This document shows positions 1-6,897 of a stretch of 13,367 nucleotides of DNA, piece by piece. Both the position numbers and the translations under genes were made by a program. This DNA is from Bacillota bacterium (lineage in GTDB: Bacteria > Bacillota_A > Clostridia > Lachnospirales > Lachnospiraceae), in the NCBI GenBank assembly GCA_023443925.1, contig JAEZSL010000344.1, positions 1 to 13,367 on the forward strand. Reading direction: 5' to 3'. Below the pieces are notes generated by a model. That model was not told where the DNA came from. It worked only from the letters and a program-made list of their open reading frames with translations, and did no database searches. Each line of letters begins with the position of its first letter. The first letter of the stretch is position 1.

Positions 1-188
1 TCCGGCAAAAAATCGGAGCTACCGTTGTCAAACTGGAGCATTCGGTTGAAATTAACCTTACCATAACCATAGGTGTTGCGGAATTTAAGGAAGAAGAGAG
101 TTTCGATGAATGCGTATCAAAAGCCGATCGTGCCTTGTATATCGGAAAAGAGATGGGGAGAAACCGGGTGGCTGGCAGCAGAGATTAA
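1..188 (+). CDS. Diguanylate cyclase GGDEF domain, C-terminal fragment (5' end outside window)
   Basis: The third frame is open from the window edge to TAA at 186-188 and encodes the last ~61 residues of a GGDEF domain. The visible part has the late-domain pattern: a strand ending TITIGVAEF, then SFDECVSKADRALYIGKEMG and RNRV. This is the usual (S)IGVA...A D.ALY.AK..GRN.. signature that follows the catalytic GGDEF loop. The catalytic loop and any sensor domain lie to the left, so activity (2 GTP to cyclic di-GMP) and the input signal cannot be judged. YIGKEMG replaces the commoner Y.AK..G, which is minor variation. The family is recognised with good confidence, but only a fragment is present. 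Confidence 0.85.
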   Translation, partial: RQKIGATVVKLEHSVEINLTITIGVAEFKEEESFDECVSKADRALYIGKEMGRNRVAGSRD

Positions 189-226
189 TGGTAATACTTA
201 AGAAAATATTAATTTTCAAAAAGATA

Positions 227-256
227 TTTACAGTAAAAATGAAATAGTATTATAAT
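227..256 (+). promoter_or_regulatory. Sigma-A type promoter for the YtvI-like gene
   Basis: TTTACA (227-232) and a perfect TATAAT (251-256) are separated by 18 bp and lie 45 bp upstream of the chosen ATG at 301. This suggests the membrane protein gene is transcribed separately from the GGDEF gene. Confidence 0.7.
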
Positions 257-300
257 AAAATTAACAGTAAAATTATTACATTCTTACAATGGAGACTGCA

Positions 301-1422
301 ATGAAAAACTTGGTGGTATATCTTAAAATAATTGTAAACTTGATAATTTTTGTTATTGGCCTGCTTTTTTTCGTATTCCTGCTGCCTAAAGTACTGGGAT
401 TTTTTATGCCATTTGTAATCGGCTGGATTATCTCGCTCATTGCAAATCCTTTGGTAAAATTCCTGGAAAAAAGAGTTAAGATAATCCGAAAACACAGCTC
501 TGCCATTATAATTATAGCGGTTATCGCAGCGGTAGTCGGCGTCTTGTACGCTTTTATATCTTTTCTTGTTAAGGAAGCCGGCCAGTTTTTAAATGATATG
601 CCGAATATCTATAAAACCATGGAAGTGCAGTTAAAGGAGTTATCGGATAAGCTACAGGGAGTATATGCCTTACTTCCCGCCGGACTTAAGAAAATGGTTG
701 ATAGCATGAATTTTGACATTAGCGAATATGGTTCCAAATTAATGTCTGAGGGTAATTTGCCCACCATTAGTGAAGCCGGAACCTATGCCCGGAATGTTAT
801 TGAAGTGCTTCTTATGACCATTATAACCATATTATCGGCATATTTCTTCATAGCCGAAAGGGATAATTTATCCCGCAGTGTCCGCAAAATCATGCCGAAA
901 GCTGTAATACAGAACTATAATCTGATTATGGATAATTTCAAGACAGCGGTAGGAGGTTATTTCAAAGCACAGTTTAAGATCATGATTATCATCATAATCA
1001 TATTATTTATCGGCTTTGAGTTAATAAAAGCAGATTATTCCTTTTTACTGGCTGTTGGCATTGCCTTTTTGGACTTTCTGCCTTTCTTTGGTACCGGCGC
1101 CGTTATATGGCCCTGGGCTGCAGCAGAAATGCTGCTGGGAAATTATTTGAAAGCCGTAATACTGGTTGCCCTTTACCTGATCTGCCAGATTGTCAAACAG
1201 GTGCTGCAGCCTAAAATGGTGGGAGACAGTATCGGGATTAATCCCTTTGCTACCCTGGTTTTTATGTATATCGGCTATAAGTTTTTAAAAGTCCCGGGAA
1301 TGATCATTGGGATACCCATTGGTATGGTATTAGTTAAGTTTTATCAGATCGGAATGTTTGACCGGGTTATAAGAGGATTTAAGATTATAATACATGATTT
1401 GAATCAATTTCGAAAGTTTTAG
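301..1422 (+). CDS. ytvI: AI-2E/PerM-family membrane protein, YtvI-like
   Basis: This is a polytopic inner-membrane protein of 373 aa. In sequence order it has two N-terminal membrane segments, a third around residues 65-90, a long soluble/amphipathic stretch (about 90-165), a fourth near 170-190, and a hydrophobic C-terminal half. The C-terminal half carries family signatures: DFLPFFGTG followed by WPWAAAEML, QPKMVGDSIGINP, and a glycine-rich final segment. Length and layout match the UPF0118/AI-2E group and specifically the ~370-aa sporulation membrane protein YtvI. Members include exporters and proteins of unknown transport role, so the substrate is unassigned. ATG 301 is preferred over the in-frame ATG 289 because GGAG (291-294) sits 6 nt before 301 and overlaps the upstream ATG. 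The YtvI subgroup, rather than another AI-2E paralogue, is an inference. Confidence 0.85.
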   Translation: MKNLVVYLKIIVNLIIFVIGLLFFVFLLPKVLGFFMPFVIGWIISLIANPLVKFLEKRVKIIRKHSSAIIIIAVIAAVVGVLYAFISFLVKEAGQFLNDMPNIYKTMEVQLKELSDKLQGVYALLPAGLKKMVDSMNFDISEYGSKLMSEGNLPTISEAGTYARNVIEVLLMTIITILSAYFFIAERDNLSRSVRKIMPKAVIQNYNLIMDNFKTAVGGYFKAQFKIMIIIIIILFIGFELIKADYSFLLAVGIAFLDFLPFFGTGAVIWPWAAAEMLLGNYLKAVILVALYLICQIVKQVLQPKMVGDSIGINPFATLVFMYIGYKFLKVPGMIIGIPIGMVLVKFYQIGMFDRVIRGFKIIIHDLNQFRKF

Positions 1423-1452
1423 TAAGTTTAGTATGAATCTTTACTAAAACTT
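1414..1452. repeat. 12-bp perfect inverted repeat over the ytvI stop codon
   Basis: AAGTTTTAGTAA (1414-1425) and TTACTAAAACTT (1441-1452) are exact reverse complements with a 15-nt loop. The left arm contains the TAG stop (1420-1422). No T-tract follows, so it is not a typical intrinsic terminator. It may act as an mRNA 3' stabiliser or a weak terminator. Confidence 0.6.
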
Positions 1453-1503
1453 ACTCGGAAAATAAGTTGTTCCATTTAACAGTAGACTTTTTTATAATTA
1501 ATA

Positions 1504-1532
1504 TTGACCAAAATTGAAAAATTCTATATTAT
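1504..1532 (+). promoter_or_regulatory. Sigma-A type promoter for the Panacea gene
   Basis: TTGACC (1504-1509) and TATTAT (1527-1532) are spaced by 17 bp, 68 bp upstream of the ATG at 1601. An overlapping alternative -10, TATATT (1525-1530), has a 15-bp spacer. This supports independent transcription of the antitoxin-like gene. Confidence 0.6.
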
Positions 1533-1600
1533 GAAGATAATAAAGCGTACAACGGAATAAGGGATTTTGGGGAAGACATTATACTGAAAGGGATAAAACT

Positions 1601-2389
1601 ATGAAAGAAAATAATCTGCAGAATAATGCTAATTCAATTGTCACTGCCAATGAAATACGAACCATATTGAGTGATTTTCGAATAGGTAAAAAACCTCTTG
1701 CAAAATTATTGGGTTGGGGGGAAACCACCATCATAAGATATATCGAAGGTGATATACCAACTGCGGAATACTCCAATAAACTAAAGTCCATTGCAAAAGA
1801 GCCGGCCTATTATTATGAATTATTGCTGGAGAACAAAGATAACCTGACAAATGTCGCTTTCAGAAAAAGTATGCAGGCAGTTTTGGAAAAACTAATGGAA
1901 AAAAAGATTAATTTAATTGCCCAGTTTATGATTTATTTCTGTCAGGGTGATTTATCTCCGGGGTATATCCAGTGTCTCTTATATTATACCCAGGGTTTTT
2001 CCCTCGCTTTATACGATAAAGAATTATTTGAAGATGATTATAATGTAAACCAGGAAAATGCCCCTTATTACCAGCTTTATGCAAGTATGAAGAAACACGG
2101 AGTTAATGTTTTTGATGTCCCGGAAGGCAGGCTTACGGAAGAAGAGATAAGTCTGCTGCGAAAGATTTTAGATACCTTTTGCTGGTATGGTCCCAAAGCT
2201 TTAAAAGCCCTGACCTCTGCAGAACGTTCTAATTATAAGATTTCCCGGGATAAAGAAGGCAGAAGAATTATCTCCAAAGAAACCATTAAAGCATATTTTA
2301 AGGAACTGATTAGCCAGTATGACATACATAGTATAAATGAGATCAACAATTACCCCGACAGAAGATTTATTGAGATAAAGGGTTTTTAA
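1601..2389 (+). CDS. HTH + Panacea (SocA/PanA-type) antitoxin-like protein
   Basis: This is a 262-aa soluble protein. Residues about 18-64 form a helix-turn-helix typical of MqsA/XRE-like antitoxins, with LAKLLGWGETTIIRYIEGD followed by IPTAEYSNKLKSI. After a helical linker, residues about 103-200 match the Panacea/SocA antitoxin domain: an early A-Q-F helix, then GDLSPGYIQCLLYYTQGF, a variable acidic segment and YQLYASMKKHGV. Panacea proteins neutralise many unrelated toxins in two-gene toxin-antitoxin pairs, and the HTH would be expected to autoregulate. Here no toxin-like gene is adjacent: upstream is a YtvI-like protein and downstream is a convergent DUF2156 gene. The usual G-P of the family's AW.yGPv segment is not obvious (NAPYY instead). 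The RBS AAAGGGA (1587-1593) fits ATG 1601. Panacea assignment is by motif memory; the role is inferred. Confidence 0.75.
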   Translation: MKENNLQNNANSIVTANEIRTILSDFRIGKKPLAKLLGWGETTIIRYIEGDIPTAEYSNKLKSIAKEPAYYYELLLENKDNLTNVAFRKSMQAVLEKLMEKKINLIAQFMIYFCQGDLSPGYIQCLLYYTQGFSLALYDKELFEDDYNVNQENAPYYQLYASMKKHGVNVFDVPEGRLTEEEISLLRKILDTFCWYGPKALKALTSAERSNYKISRDKEGRRIISKETIKAYFKELISQYDIHSINEINNYPDRRFIEIKGF

Positions 2390-2401
2390 TACAGCAAAAA
2401 T

Positions 2402-2452
2402 AAAATGCTTATATATTACAGTCGTTTACGGCAGAATATATAAGCATTTTTT
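2402..2452. terminator. Strong bidirectional intrinsic terminator
   Basis: A perfect 16-bp stem (2402-2417 with 2435-2450) encloses a 17-nt loop. On the plus strand the stem ends in TTTT and two further Ts follow; on the minus strand the stem is followed by a T-rich stretch complementary to GCAAAAATAAAA. It sits between convergent genes and would end both the Panacea transcript and the typA/DUF2156 transcript. Confidence 0.85.
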
Positions 2453-2465
2453 ATAAATTATAAGG

Positions 2466-2518
2466 TAATAATTTTTAGTACTTACTTAATGCAAAATAGT
2501 ATCTGTTAAAAATTATTA
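2466..2518 (-). terminator. AT-only hairpin just after the DUF2156 gene
   Basis: TAATAATTTTTA (2466-2477) pairs exactly with TAAAAATTATTA (2507-2518), and two wobbles plus one A-T pair extend it inward. It begins 4 nt after the minus-strand stop codon. It lacks G-C pairs and a clear U-tract, so it is probably an auxiliary to the stronger hairpin at 2402-2452 rather than a terminator by itself. Confidence 0.4.
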
Positions 2519-2522
2519 GTTT

Positions 2523-3458
2523 TTACTTTGATTTGACAGCAGTAACTTTCTGATATATATGGTATTTCGATTCCAGGCGGATGGGCTGATAGGAAAGCTT
2601 CGCTTTACGTAATCCTTCCTGTCCCAGGTCATCCTCTCTGTTAACGTATTTTGCTTCCGGAAAGGAGTGTAATAAAAACTGCTGATTTATAAAATTATAT
2701 AGACCAGAGATATTAATATTCGCTTTTTCAATGTGTATAAATGCACATTGGATTTCCGGGGCATAGCTTCCGATGGTATATGCCTCCAATTTGCCGTCTA
2801 CATAAACTCCGCCTAATTCACAGTCGACTATCCCGCAGTTTTGAAATAGACGGTGGATTCCGTTCTCCTCCAGCCTCATACTGTTATGCCGGTCTTCATA
2901 ATCACGGTTATCCAGCCAGGTATCATGGAAGGCCTGGATTTCCTCGATATCCGAACAGTTAAGTGTTTTGTACTCATACCGTCCTGCATAATTTTTTAAA
3001 AAGGAGTTCAGATGATTTTTCTTCTTATGATAGGCTTTACCACTTAAGGTACGTAATTTGTCCGCATCGTAGATATAATCGTAGGTATCTCTGTCATCTA
3101 CGATATCAAATTCCTCCGTAAATCCGGGTATGGTCTTAAGAGTCTCGATAAAAGTTGCATCCATTAAATACATATTTAACGGCTCATGGAGTACATGGTT
3201 CCAATGCTGCTTTATCTCCTTAAAGACTTCCAGGATATCTTCCGTTTTACACAAAGGCATCATCGGACAGTTACGGTTTCTGGATTTTATGACAAACATC
3301 ATGTAGGTATCGTTCCGGTAATAATGCGTATCATAAAACTCTTCCCATATAATAGAATTGACAGGCTGGCGTTCGGAAATATAAACGGGACGTAATCGGT
3401 TATACTTCTCCAGGTACATACTATCAAGTATTGTTAATTTTTTTAATTCTATCCCCAT
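2523..3458 (-). CDS. DUF2156 protein (phosphatidylglycerol-lysyltransferase-like GNAT fold)
   Basis: This is a 311-aa cytosolic-looking protein without membrane segments. It resembles the soluble C-terminal catalytic part of MprF-like enzymes, which transfer an aminoacyl group from aa-tRNA to lipid: two tandem GNAT-type halves, with KAYHKKKNHLNSFLK in the middle, then GGVYVDGKLEAYTIG. The strongly family-typical end is VNREDDLGQEGLRKAKLSYQ followed by a K-Y-H/IYQKV strand. The N-terminal flippase domain of MprF is absent, as is normal for stand-alone DUF2156 proteins, so the acceptor is unknown and lipid lysylation cannot be claimed. A GGAG-type RBS precedes the start by about 6 nt. It follows typA on the same strand by 27 bp, probably as one transcript. 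Confidence 0.75.
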   Translation of the reverse strand: MGIELKKLTILDSMYLEKYNRLRPVYISERQPVNSIIWEEFYDTHYYRNDTYMMFVIKSRNRNCPMMPLCKTEDILEVFKEIKQHWNHVLHEPLNMYLMDATFIETLKTIPGFTEEFDIVDDRDTYDYIYDADKLRTLSGKAYHKKKNHLNSFLKNYAGRYEYKTLNCSDIEEIQAFHDTWLDNRDYEDRHNSMRLEENGIHRLFQNCGIVDCELGGVYVDGKLEAYTIGSYAPEIQCAFIHIEKANINISGLYNFINQQFLLHSFPEAKYVNREDDLGQEGLRKAKLSYQPIRLESKYHIYQKVTAVKSK

Positions 3459-3485
3459 ATGATCACTCCATTTATAACCTGTTGG

Positions 3486-5324
3486 TTATTTGTTCTGACT
3501 GTTTCTCTTTGCTCTCATTCGTGCTGTCGGATCTAATATTTTCTTTCGAATTCTTAAGCTCTTTGGAGATACTTCCAATAATTCATCGGTATCAATAAAT
3601 TCAAGGGCCTGTTCCAGACTTAATACTCTTGGCGGAGTTAACTTTAAGGCTTCATCCGCACTGGAAGAGCGGGTATTGGTAAGCTGTTTTCTCTTGCAGA
3701 CGTTTACCTCGATATCTTCAGCTTTACCATTTTGGCCTACCACCATGCCGGAATATACTTTTTCACCAGGAGAGATAAATAAGGTACCTCTTTCCTGAGC
3801 GTTAAATAAGCCGTAAGTGATTGCTTCACCGGATTCATAGGCAATAAGTGAACCCTGTTTTCTGTACTGGATATCACCTTTATAAGGGCCGTAGCCGTCA
3901 AATAAGGTATTCAGGATTCCGTTTCCTTTGGTATCCGTCATAAACTCGCCGCGGTATCCGATAAGACCTCTGGATGGAATAGCAAATTCCAGTCTGGAGT
4001 AACCGCCGCTGGCGTTGGACATACCCTGAAGTTCGCCCTTTCTCTGACTCAGTTTTTCAATAACTGTACCGGAAAATTCTTCGGGAACATCGATGATTGC
4101 CCGCTCCATTGGTTCCAGTTGTTTGCCTTTTTCGTCGTATTTATATAAAACTTCCGCTTTACTTACTGCAAATTCATAACCCTCACGGCGCATATTTTCA
4201 ATTAGAACTGAGAGATGTAACTCACCACGGCCGGAGACTTTATAGCTTTCGGTGTTACCCGTTTCCTCCACGCGAAGACTTACATCCGTATTTAATTCGC
4301 GGAAAAGCCTGTCTCTTAAGTGGCGGGAAGTTACAAATTTACCCTCTTGTCCTGCAAGTGGGCTGTCATTAACAATAAAATGCATTGCTATGGTGGGTTC
4401 GGATATTTTCTGGAAAGGAATCGGTTTTGGATTTTCCGGTGAACAGATCGTATCTCCGATGTGTATATCTGCGATACCGGAGATGGCAACGATAGAACCT
4501 ACGGTGGCCTCTGAAACTTCGACTTTTTTCAGACCTTCGAATTCATATAATTTACTGATTTTAACTTTTACATTCTTATTGGGGTCATGGGCATTTACCA
4601 TAATGGCTTCCTGATTCACCTTAATGGTACCGTTATCCACTTTGCCGACGCCGATACGTCCTACGTATTCATTATAATCAATGGTGCTGATTAATACCTG
4701 CGTACCGGTATCCGGGTCCCCTTCCGGAGCGGGAATGTAATTAATGATGGTTTCAAATAATGGTTTCATGTTCTCAGGTGATTCATCCAGTTCCAGAATG
4801 GCAACACCGGATTTGGCTGAGGCATAAACAAAGGGGCAATCCAACTGGTCTTCGGATGCATCCAGTTCGATAAATAATTCCAGAACTTCATCAATAACTT
4901 CTCTGGGCCTTGCTTCGGGACGGTCGATTTTATTAATACATACAATAACCGGCAGATCCAGTTCCAGAGCTTTTTTCAAAACGAATTTTGTCTGGGGCAT
5001 GGCTCCTTCAAAAGCATCTACTACTAAGACTACACCGTTTACCATTTTAAGTACACGCTCAACTTCGCCGCCAAAATCCGCATGACCCGGTGTATCAATG
5101 ATATTAATTTTAATTCCTTCATAATTTATAGCTGTATTTTTAGAAAGTATCGTAATTCCCCGTTCCCTCTCAATATCATTGGAGTCCATGACCCTTTCCT
5201 GAACGGTCTGGTTGGTACGGAATACACCGCTTTGTTTTAAAAGCTCGTCTACCAGGGTAGTTTTGCCATGATCTACATGGGCAATAATAGCGATGTTACG
5301 TATATCTTCTCTTTTGATTTGCAT
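3486..5324 (-). CDS. typA: Ribosome-associated GTPase TypA/BipA
   Basis: This is a 612-aa translational GTPase of the EF-G-like superfamily. It binds 70S ribosomes and helps late 50S assembly and translation under stress or cold. The G motifs are intact: AHVDHGKTT at residues 15-23 (P-loop, G1), RGIT at 55-58 (switch I), DTPGH at 77-81 (G3) and NKID at 131-134 (G4), with an ASAKSG segment for G5. The beta-barrel, EF-G domain III/V-like and BipA-specific C-terminal regions follow, including SRGLIGYRGEF and RKKILDPTARMRAK near the end. Length matches the family (about 605-615 aa). The start is supported by a GGAAGGA-type RBS about 9 nt upstream. No damage is seen. It heads a probable two-gene operon with the DUF2156 gene. 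Confidence 0.97.
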   Translation of the reverse strand: MQIKREDIRNIAIIAHVDHGKTTLVDELLKQSGVFRTNQTVQERVMDSNDIERERGITILSKNTAINYEGIKINIIDTPGHADFGGEVERVLKMVNGVVLVVDAFEGAMPQTKFVLKKALELDLPVIVCINKIDRPEARPREVIDEVLELFIELDASEDQLDCPFVYASAKSGVAILELDESPENMKPLFETIINYIPAPEGDPDTGTQVLISTIDYNEYVGRIGVGKVDNGTIKVNQEAIMVNAHDPNKNVKVKISKLYEFEGLKKVEVSEATVGSIVAISGIADIHIGDTICSPENPKPIPFQKISEPTIAMHFIVNDSPLAGQEGKFVTSRHLRDRLFRELNTDVSLRVEETGNTESYKVSGRGELHLSVLIENMRREGYEFAVSKAEVLYKYDEKGKQLEPMERAIIDVPEEFSGTVIEKLSQRKGELQGMSNASGGYSRLEFAIPSRGLIGYRGEFMTDTKGNGILNTLFDGYGPYKGDIQYRKQGSLIAYESGEAITYGLFNAQERGTLFISPGEKVYSGMVVGQNGKAEDIEVNVCKRKQLTNTRSSSADEALKLTPPRVLSLEQALEFIDTDELLEVSPKSLRIRKKILDPTARMRAKRNSQNK

Positions 5325-5344
5325 ATATTACTTCCTTCCTTATT

Positions 5345-5361
5345 GGTATCTCATTGATACC
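5345..5361 (-). promoter_or_regulatory. Small inverted repeat in the typA leader
   Basis: GGTATC-TCATT-GATACC is a perfect 6-bp inverted repeat with a 5-nt loop, about 20 bp upstream of the typA start and next to its RBS. It could be an operator or an RNA stem affecting translation. At this length chance is also plausible. Confidence 0.3.
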
Positions 5362-5432
5362 CTGCAAAATATAATCCTGTCATAAAATTTTACCGCTTTT
5401 TATACTTTTAATCAAAGACCTTGAGTCCCGAA

Positions 5433-5460
5433 ATTTTATAATTGTCAGCATACCTGTAAA
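5433..5460 (-). promoter_or_regulatory. Candidate promoter for typA-DUF2156
   Basis: Read on the minus strand, TTTACA (5460-5455) and TAAAAT (5438-5433) are separated by 16 bp, about 110 bp upstream of the typA start. It is the best minus-strand match in this gap, but the region is AT-rich. Confidence 0.4.
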
Positions 5461-5813
5461 TTCATCAAAGTTTTCTGTCATAATAAGTGCCGTAAAGTAA
5501 TAAATTATAGGGTATTATATCGGCTGCGCCTAAACACGGGTAAAATAATGCACTCTAACTTGAATATTGTAACATATAACTGAAAATTTACAAGGCTTTT
5601 CCGTAGTAACATCTTATTTTCAGCGTTTTGCTGTCGGGAATATAATTATTAAAATGTTTATTAGGAAATTTTTTGCAATTTTAGTTCTAAAAAGAGAAAA
5701 GCGGGCATACATATAATAATGGAGAAAATATTTATCTTGAATTTCAGGCAATTATATTGGGTAACCAATGCGTATTGTACAATGCAGGATTAAAGAGAAG
5801 GGAGTCATACGAT

Positions 5814-6446
5814 ATGACGGATAAAGTATTTGATAACAATCAAGTAAGTATTGCAGGAGAGGTAATGACTGATTTTGTTTTCAGTCATGATGTATTCGGG
5901 GAAGGCTTTTACATTTTGGACGTGTCCGTAAGCCGGTTAAGTAATTCTTATGATATCATTCCTATTATGATATCCGAAAGACTGATCGATGTAAAAGCAG
6001 ACTTAAAAGGAAAATATGTGGAGGTAAACGGACAGTTCCGTTCTTATAACCGGCATGAAGATAATAAAAACCGGCTAGTCCTATCCGTATTTGCCAGGGA
6101 AATTAAAGTTTGTATAGAGGATATGGATGGTGTAAGACCTAATTATATCTTTTTAGACGGATATGTTTGCAAACAGCCGATCTACCGTAAGACTCCTTTA
6201 GGCAGAGAAATTGCAGACATTTTACTGGCCGTAAACCGTCCCTATGGCAAGTCCGATTACATACCCTGTATCTGTTGGGGAAGAAATGCAAGATTCGCAG
6301 AGAATTTTACCGTAGGCGGTCATATACAGGTCTGGGGCAGAATCCAAAGCAGAGAATACCAGAAAAAATTAGGGGAAACGGATTACGAAAAACGCGTAGC
6401 CTATGAAGTTTCAGTAAGCAAGCTGGAATATCTGGAAGAGTATTAA
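5814..6446 (+). CDS. Tandem-OB-fold single-stranded DNA-binding (SSB-like) protein
   Basis: This 210-aa protein appears to have two OB-fold halves. The first (about residues 8-100) contains NQVSIAGEVMTDFVF, a central DVSVSRLSNSYDIIPIMIS strand pair and YVEVNGQFRSY. The second (about 108-208) contains YIFLDGYVCKQPIYR, LGREIADILLAVNRPYGKSD, IPCICWGRNARFAENF and VGGHIQVWGRIQSREYQKK. The second half is the closer match to bacterial SSB. It lacks the acidic glycine/proline-rich tail and the terminal D-D-I-P-F-type tip that recruit partners in housekeeping SSB, ending instead in LEYLEEY. It is therefore probably an accessory SSB rather than the replicative one. ATG 5814 is chosen because AAGGGAG (5798-5804) lies 9 nt upstream; an upstream TTG at 5757 has no RBS. 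The gene appears monocistronic. Confidence 0.75.
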   Translation: MTDKVFDNNQVSIAGEVMTDFVFSHDVFGEGFYILDVSVSRLSNSYDIIPIMISERLIDVKADLKGKYVEVNGQFRSYNRHEDNKNRLVLSVFAREIKVCIEDMDGVRPNYIFLDGYVCKQPIYRKTPLGREIADILLAVNRPYGKSDYIPCICWGRNARFAENFTVGGHIQVWGRIQSREYQKKLGETDYEKRVAYEVSVSKLEYLEEY

Positions 6447-6509
6447 TTCATAAATAACATCATTGATCATATAAATAAAAGCTATTTACTGCAGCTATAC
6501 CACATAAAA

Positions 6510-6569
6510 AGAATCCATAGTTCCCCTATTTTGAACTGCTTCCGTCAGAATAAGGATATTATGGATTCT
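6510..6569 (+). terminator. Long imperfect hairpin downstream of the SSB-like gene
   Basis: AGAATCCATA (6510-6519) and TATGGATTCT (6560-6569) are perfect 10-bp complements. Inside, ATTTTGA (6528-6534) pairs with TCAGAAT (6545-6551) with one wobble, and CC/GG pairs bridge the two. The result is a nearly continuous 60-nt foldback. GTTTT follows four bases downstream, so it may terminate the SSB-like transcript. A small palindromic mobile-element relic is the alternative. Confidence 0.5.
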
Positions 6570-6696
6570 CTAGTTTTACAGGAAGATTATCAAAATAGAA
6601 TTGTTGAATGCAATATATATACTTTGAACTTACATAAGAGTTTATGATATTTTGAAGATTTTAGAGCGTATTAAACTCATTTTCCGGTAAAAAAAG

Positions 6697-6735
6697 GTCA
6701 GCTGGTCTTGGCGCAGCCCAAGATAAGAAGGTGAC
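6697..6735. other. Two-part RNA-like stem-loop
   Basis: TCTTGG (6706-6711) pairs with CCAAGA (6718-6723) around the loop CGCAGC, and an outer GTCA/TGAC stem (6697-6700 with 6732-6735) closes an internal loop. It is more GC-rich than its surroundings. On the minus strand the structure is followed by a run of seven Ts, as in a terminator, yet no minus-strand gene lies nearby. On the plus strand it precedes the AGGAGG at 6755 by 20 bp. Confidence 0.4.
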
Positions 6736-6762
6736 GAAAAATTGAAATACAAAAGGAGGAAT

Positions 6763-6897
6763 ATGGTTGTGGTATACCTGTTTTTATTATACAATAAAAT
6801 TAATGTTGCTGACCATACAATGTTTAGCTGTGTAAAAATTATATTCAAAATTATGTGCAAAAATTATGTTCAAGTTTATGTTCAAGATTATGTGTAA
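6763..6897 (+). CDS. Questionable 44-codon ORF with RBS
   Basis: AAAGGAGGA (6752-6760) lies 3 nt before ATG 6763 (tight) and 9 nt before the in-frame GTG 6769 (good). The frame runs to TAA at 6895-6897. The peptide begins MVVVYLFLLYNK, is moderately hydrophobic at its N-terminus, and its C-terminal third (FKIMCKNYVQVYVQDYV) is encoded by the tandem repeat. No family is recognised. It could be a leader peptide of the TPR gene or a relic. Only the RBS supports it. Confidence 0.3.
   Translation: MVVVYLFLLYNKINVADHTMFSCVKIIFKIMCKNYVQVYVQDYV

Larger units (their letters stand above)
5325..5813. other. Divergent intergenic region between typA and the SSB-like gene
   Basis: No credible ORF is seen in these 489 bp. 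The region holds the typA leader and candidate promoter on the left. Toward the right is a TATAAT (5712-5717) that could be a -10 for the SSB-like gene, but it has no good -35 at the proper distance. Two short palindromes lie just before the SSB start: ATTGG-GTAA-CCAAT (5756-5769) and ATTGTACAAT (5774-5783). They might be operator-like. I recognise no riboswitch. Confidence 0.5.

Noticed and set aside
289..300. ATG 289 as the start of the YtvI-like protein
   Set aside because: The GGAG needed for initiation overlaps this ATG and is correctly placed for ATG 301.
2523..3458. Toxin partner of the Panacea antitoxin
   Set aside because: It is convergent, separated by a strong terminator, and shares an operon with typA. 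Its DUF2156 type is not a known Panacea partner.
4252..4614. Plus-strand 120-codon ORF within typA
   Set aside because: It is an antisense shadow of an intact, highly conserved GTPase gene.
5757..5813. TTG start extending the SSB-like protein by 19 residues
   Set aside because: There is no RBS before TTG 5757; AAGGGAG precedes ATG 5814 at suitable spacing.
6690..6735. Small SRP RNA or cyclic di-GMP riboswitch
   Set aside because: It contains GGTCAG and GCAGCC but lacks the GGAAGGAAGCAGCC core of SRP RNA, and the conserved core of the cyclic di-GMP riboswitches is absent.
6642..6860. Minus-strand 72-codon ORF in the gene-poor region
   Set aside because: It has no ribosome binding site and no recognisable motif. 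Its codons cross the tandem repeat and hairpin, so it looks like chance in AT-rich DNA.
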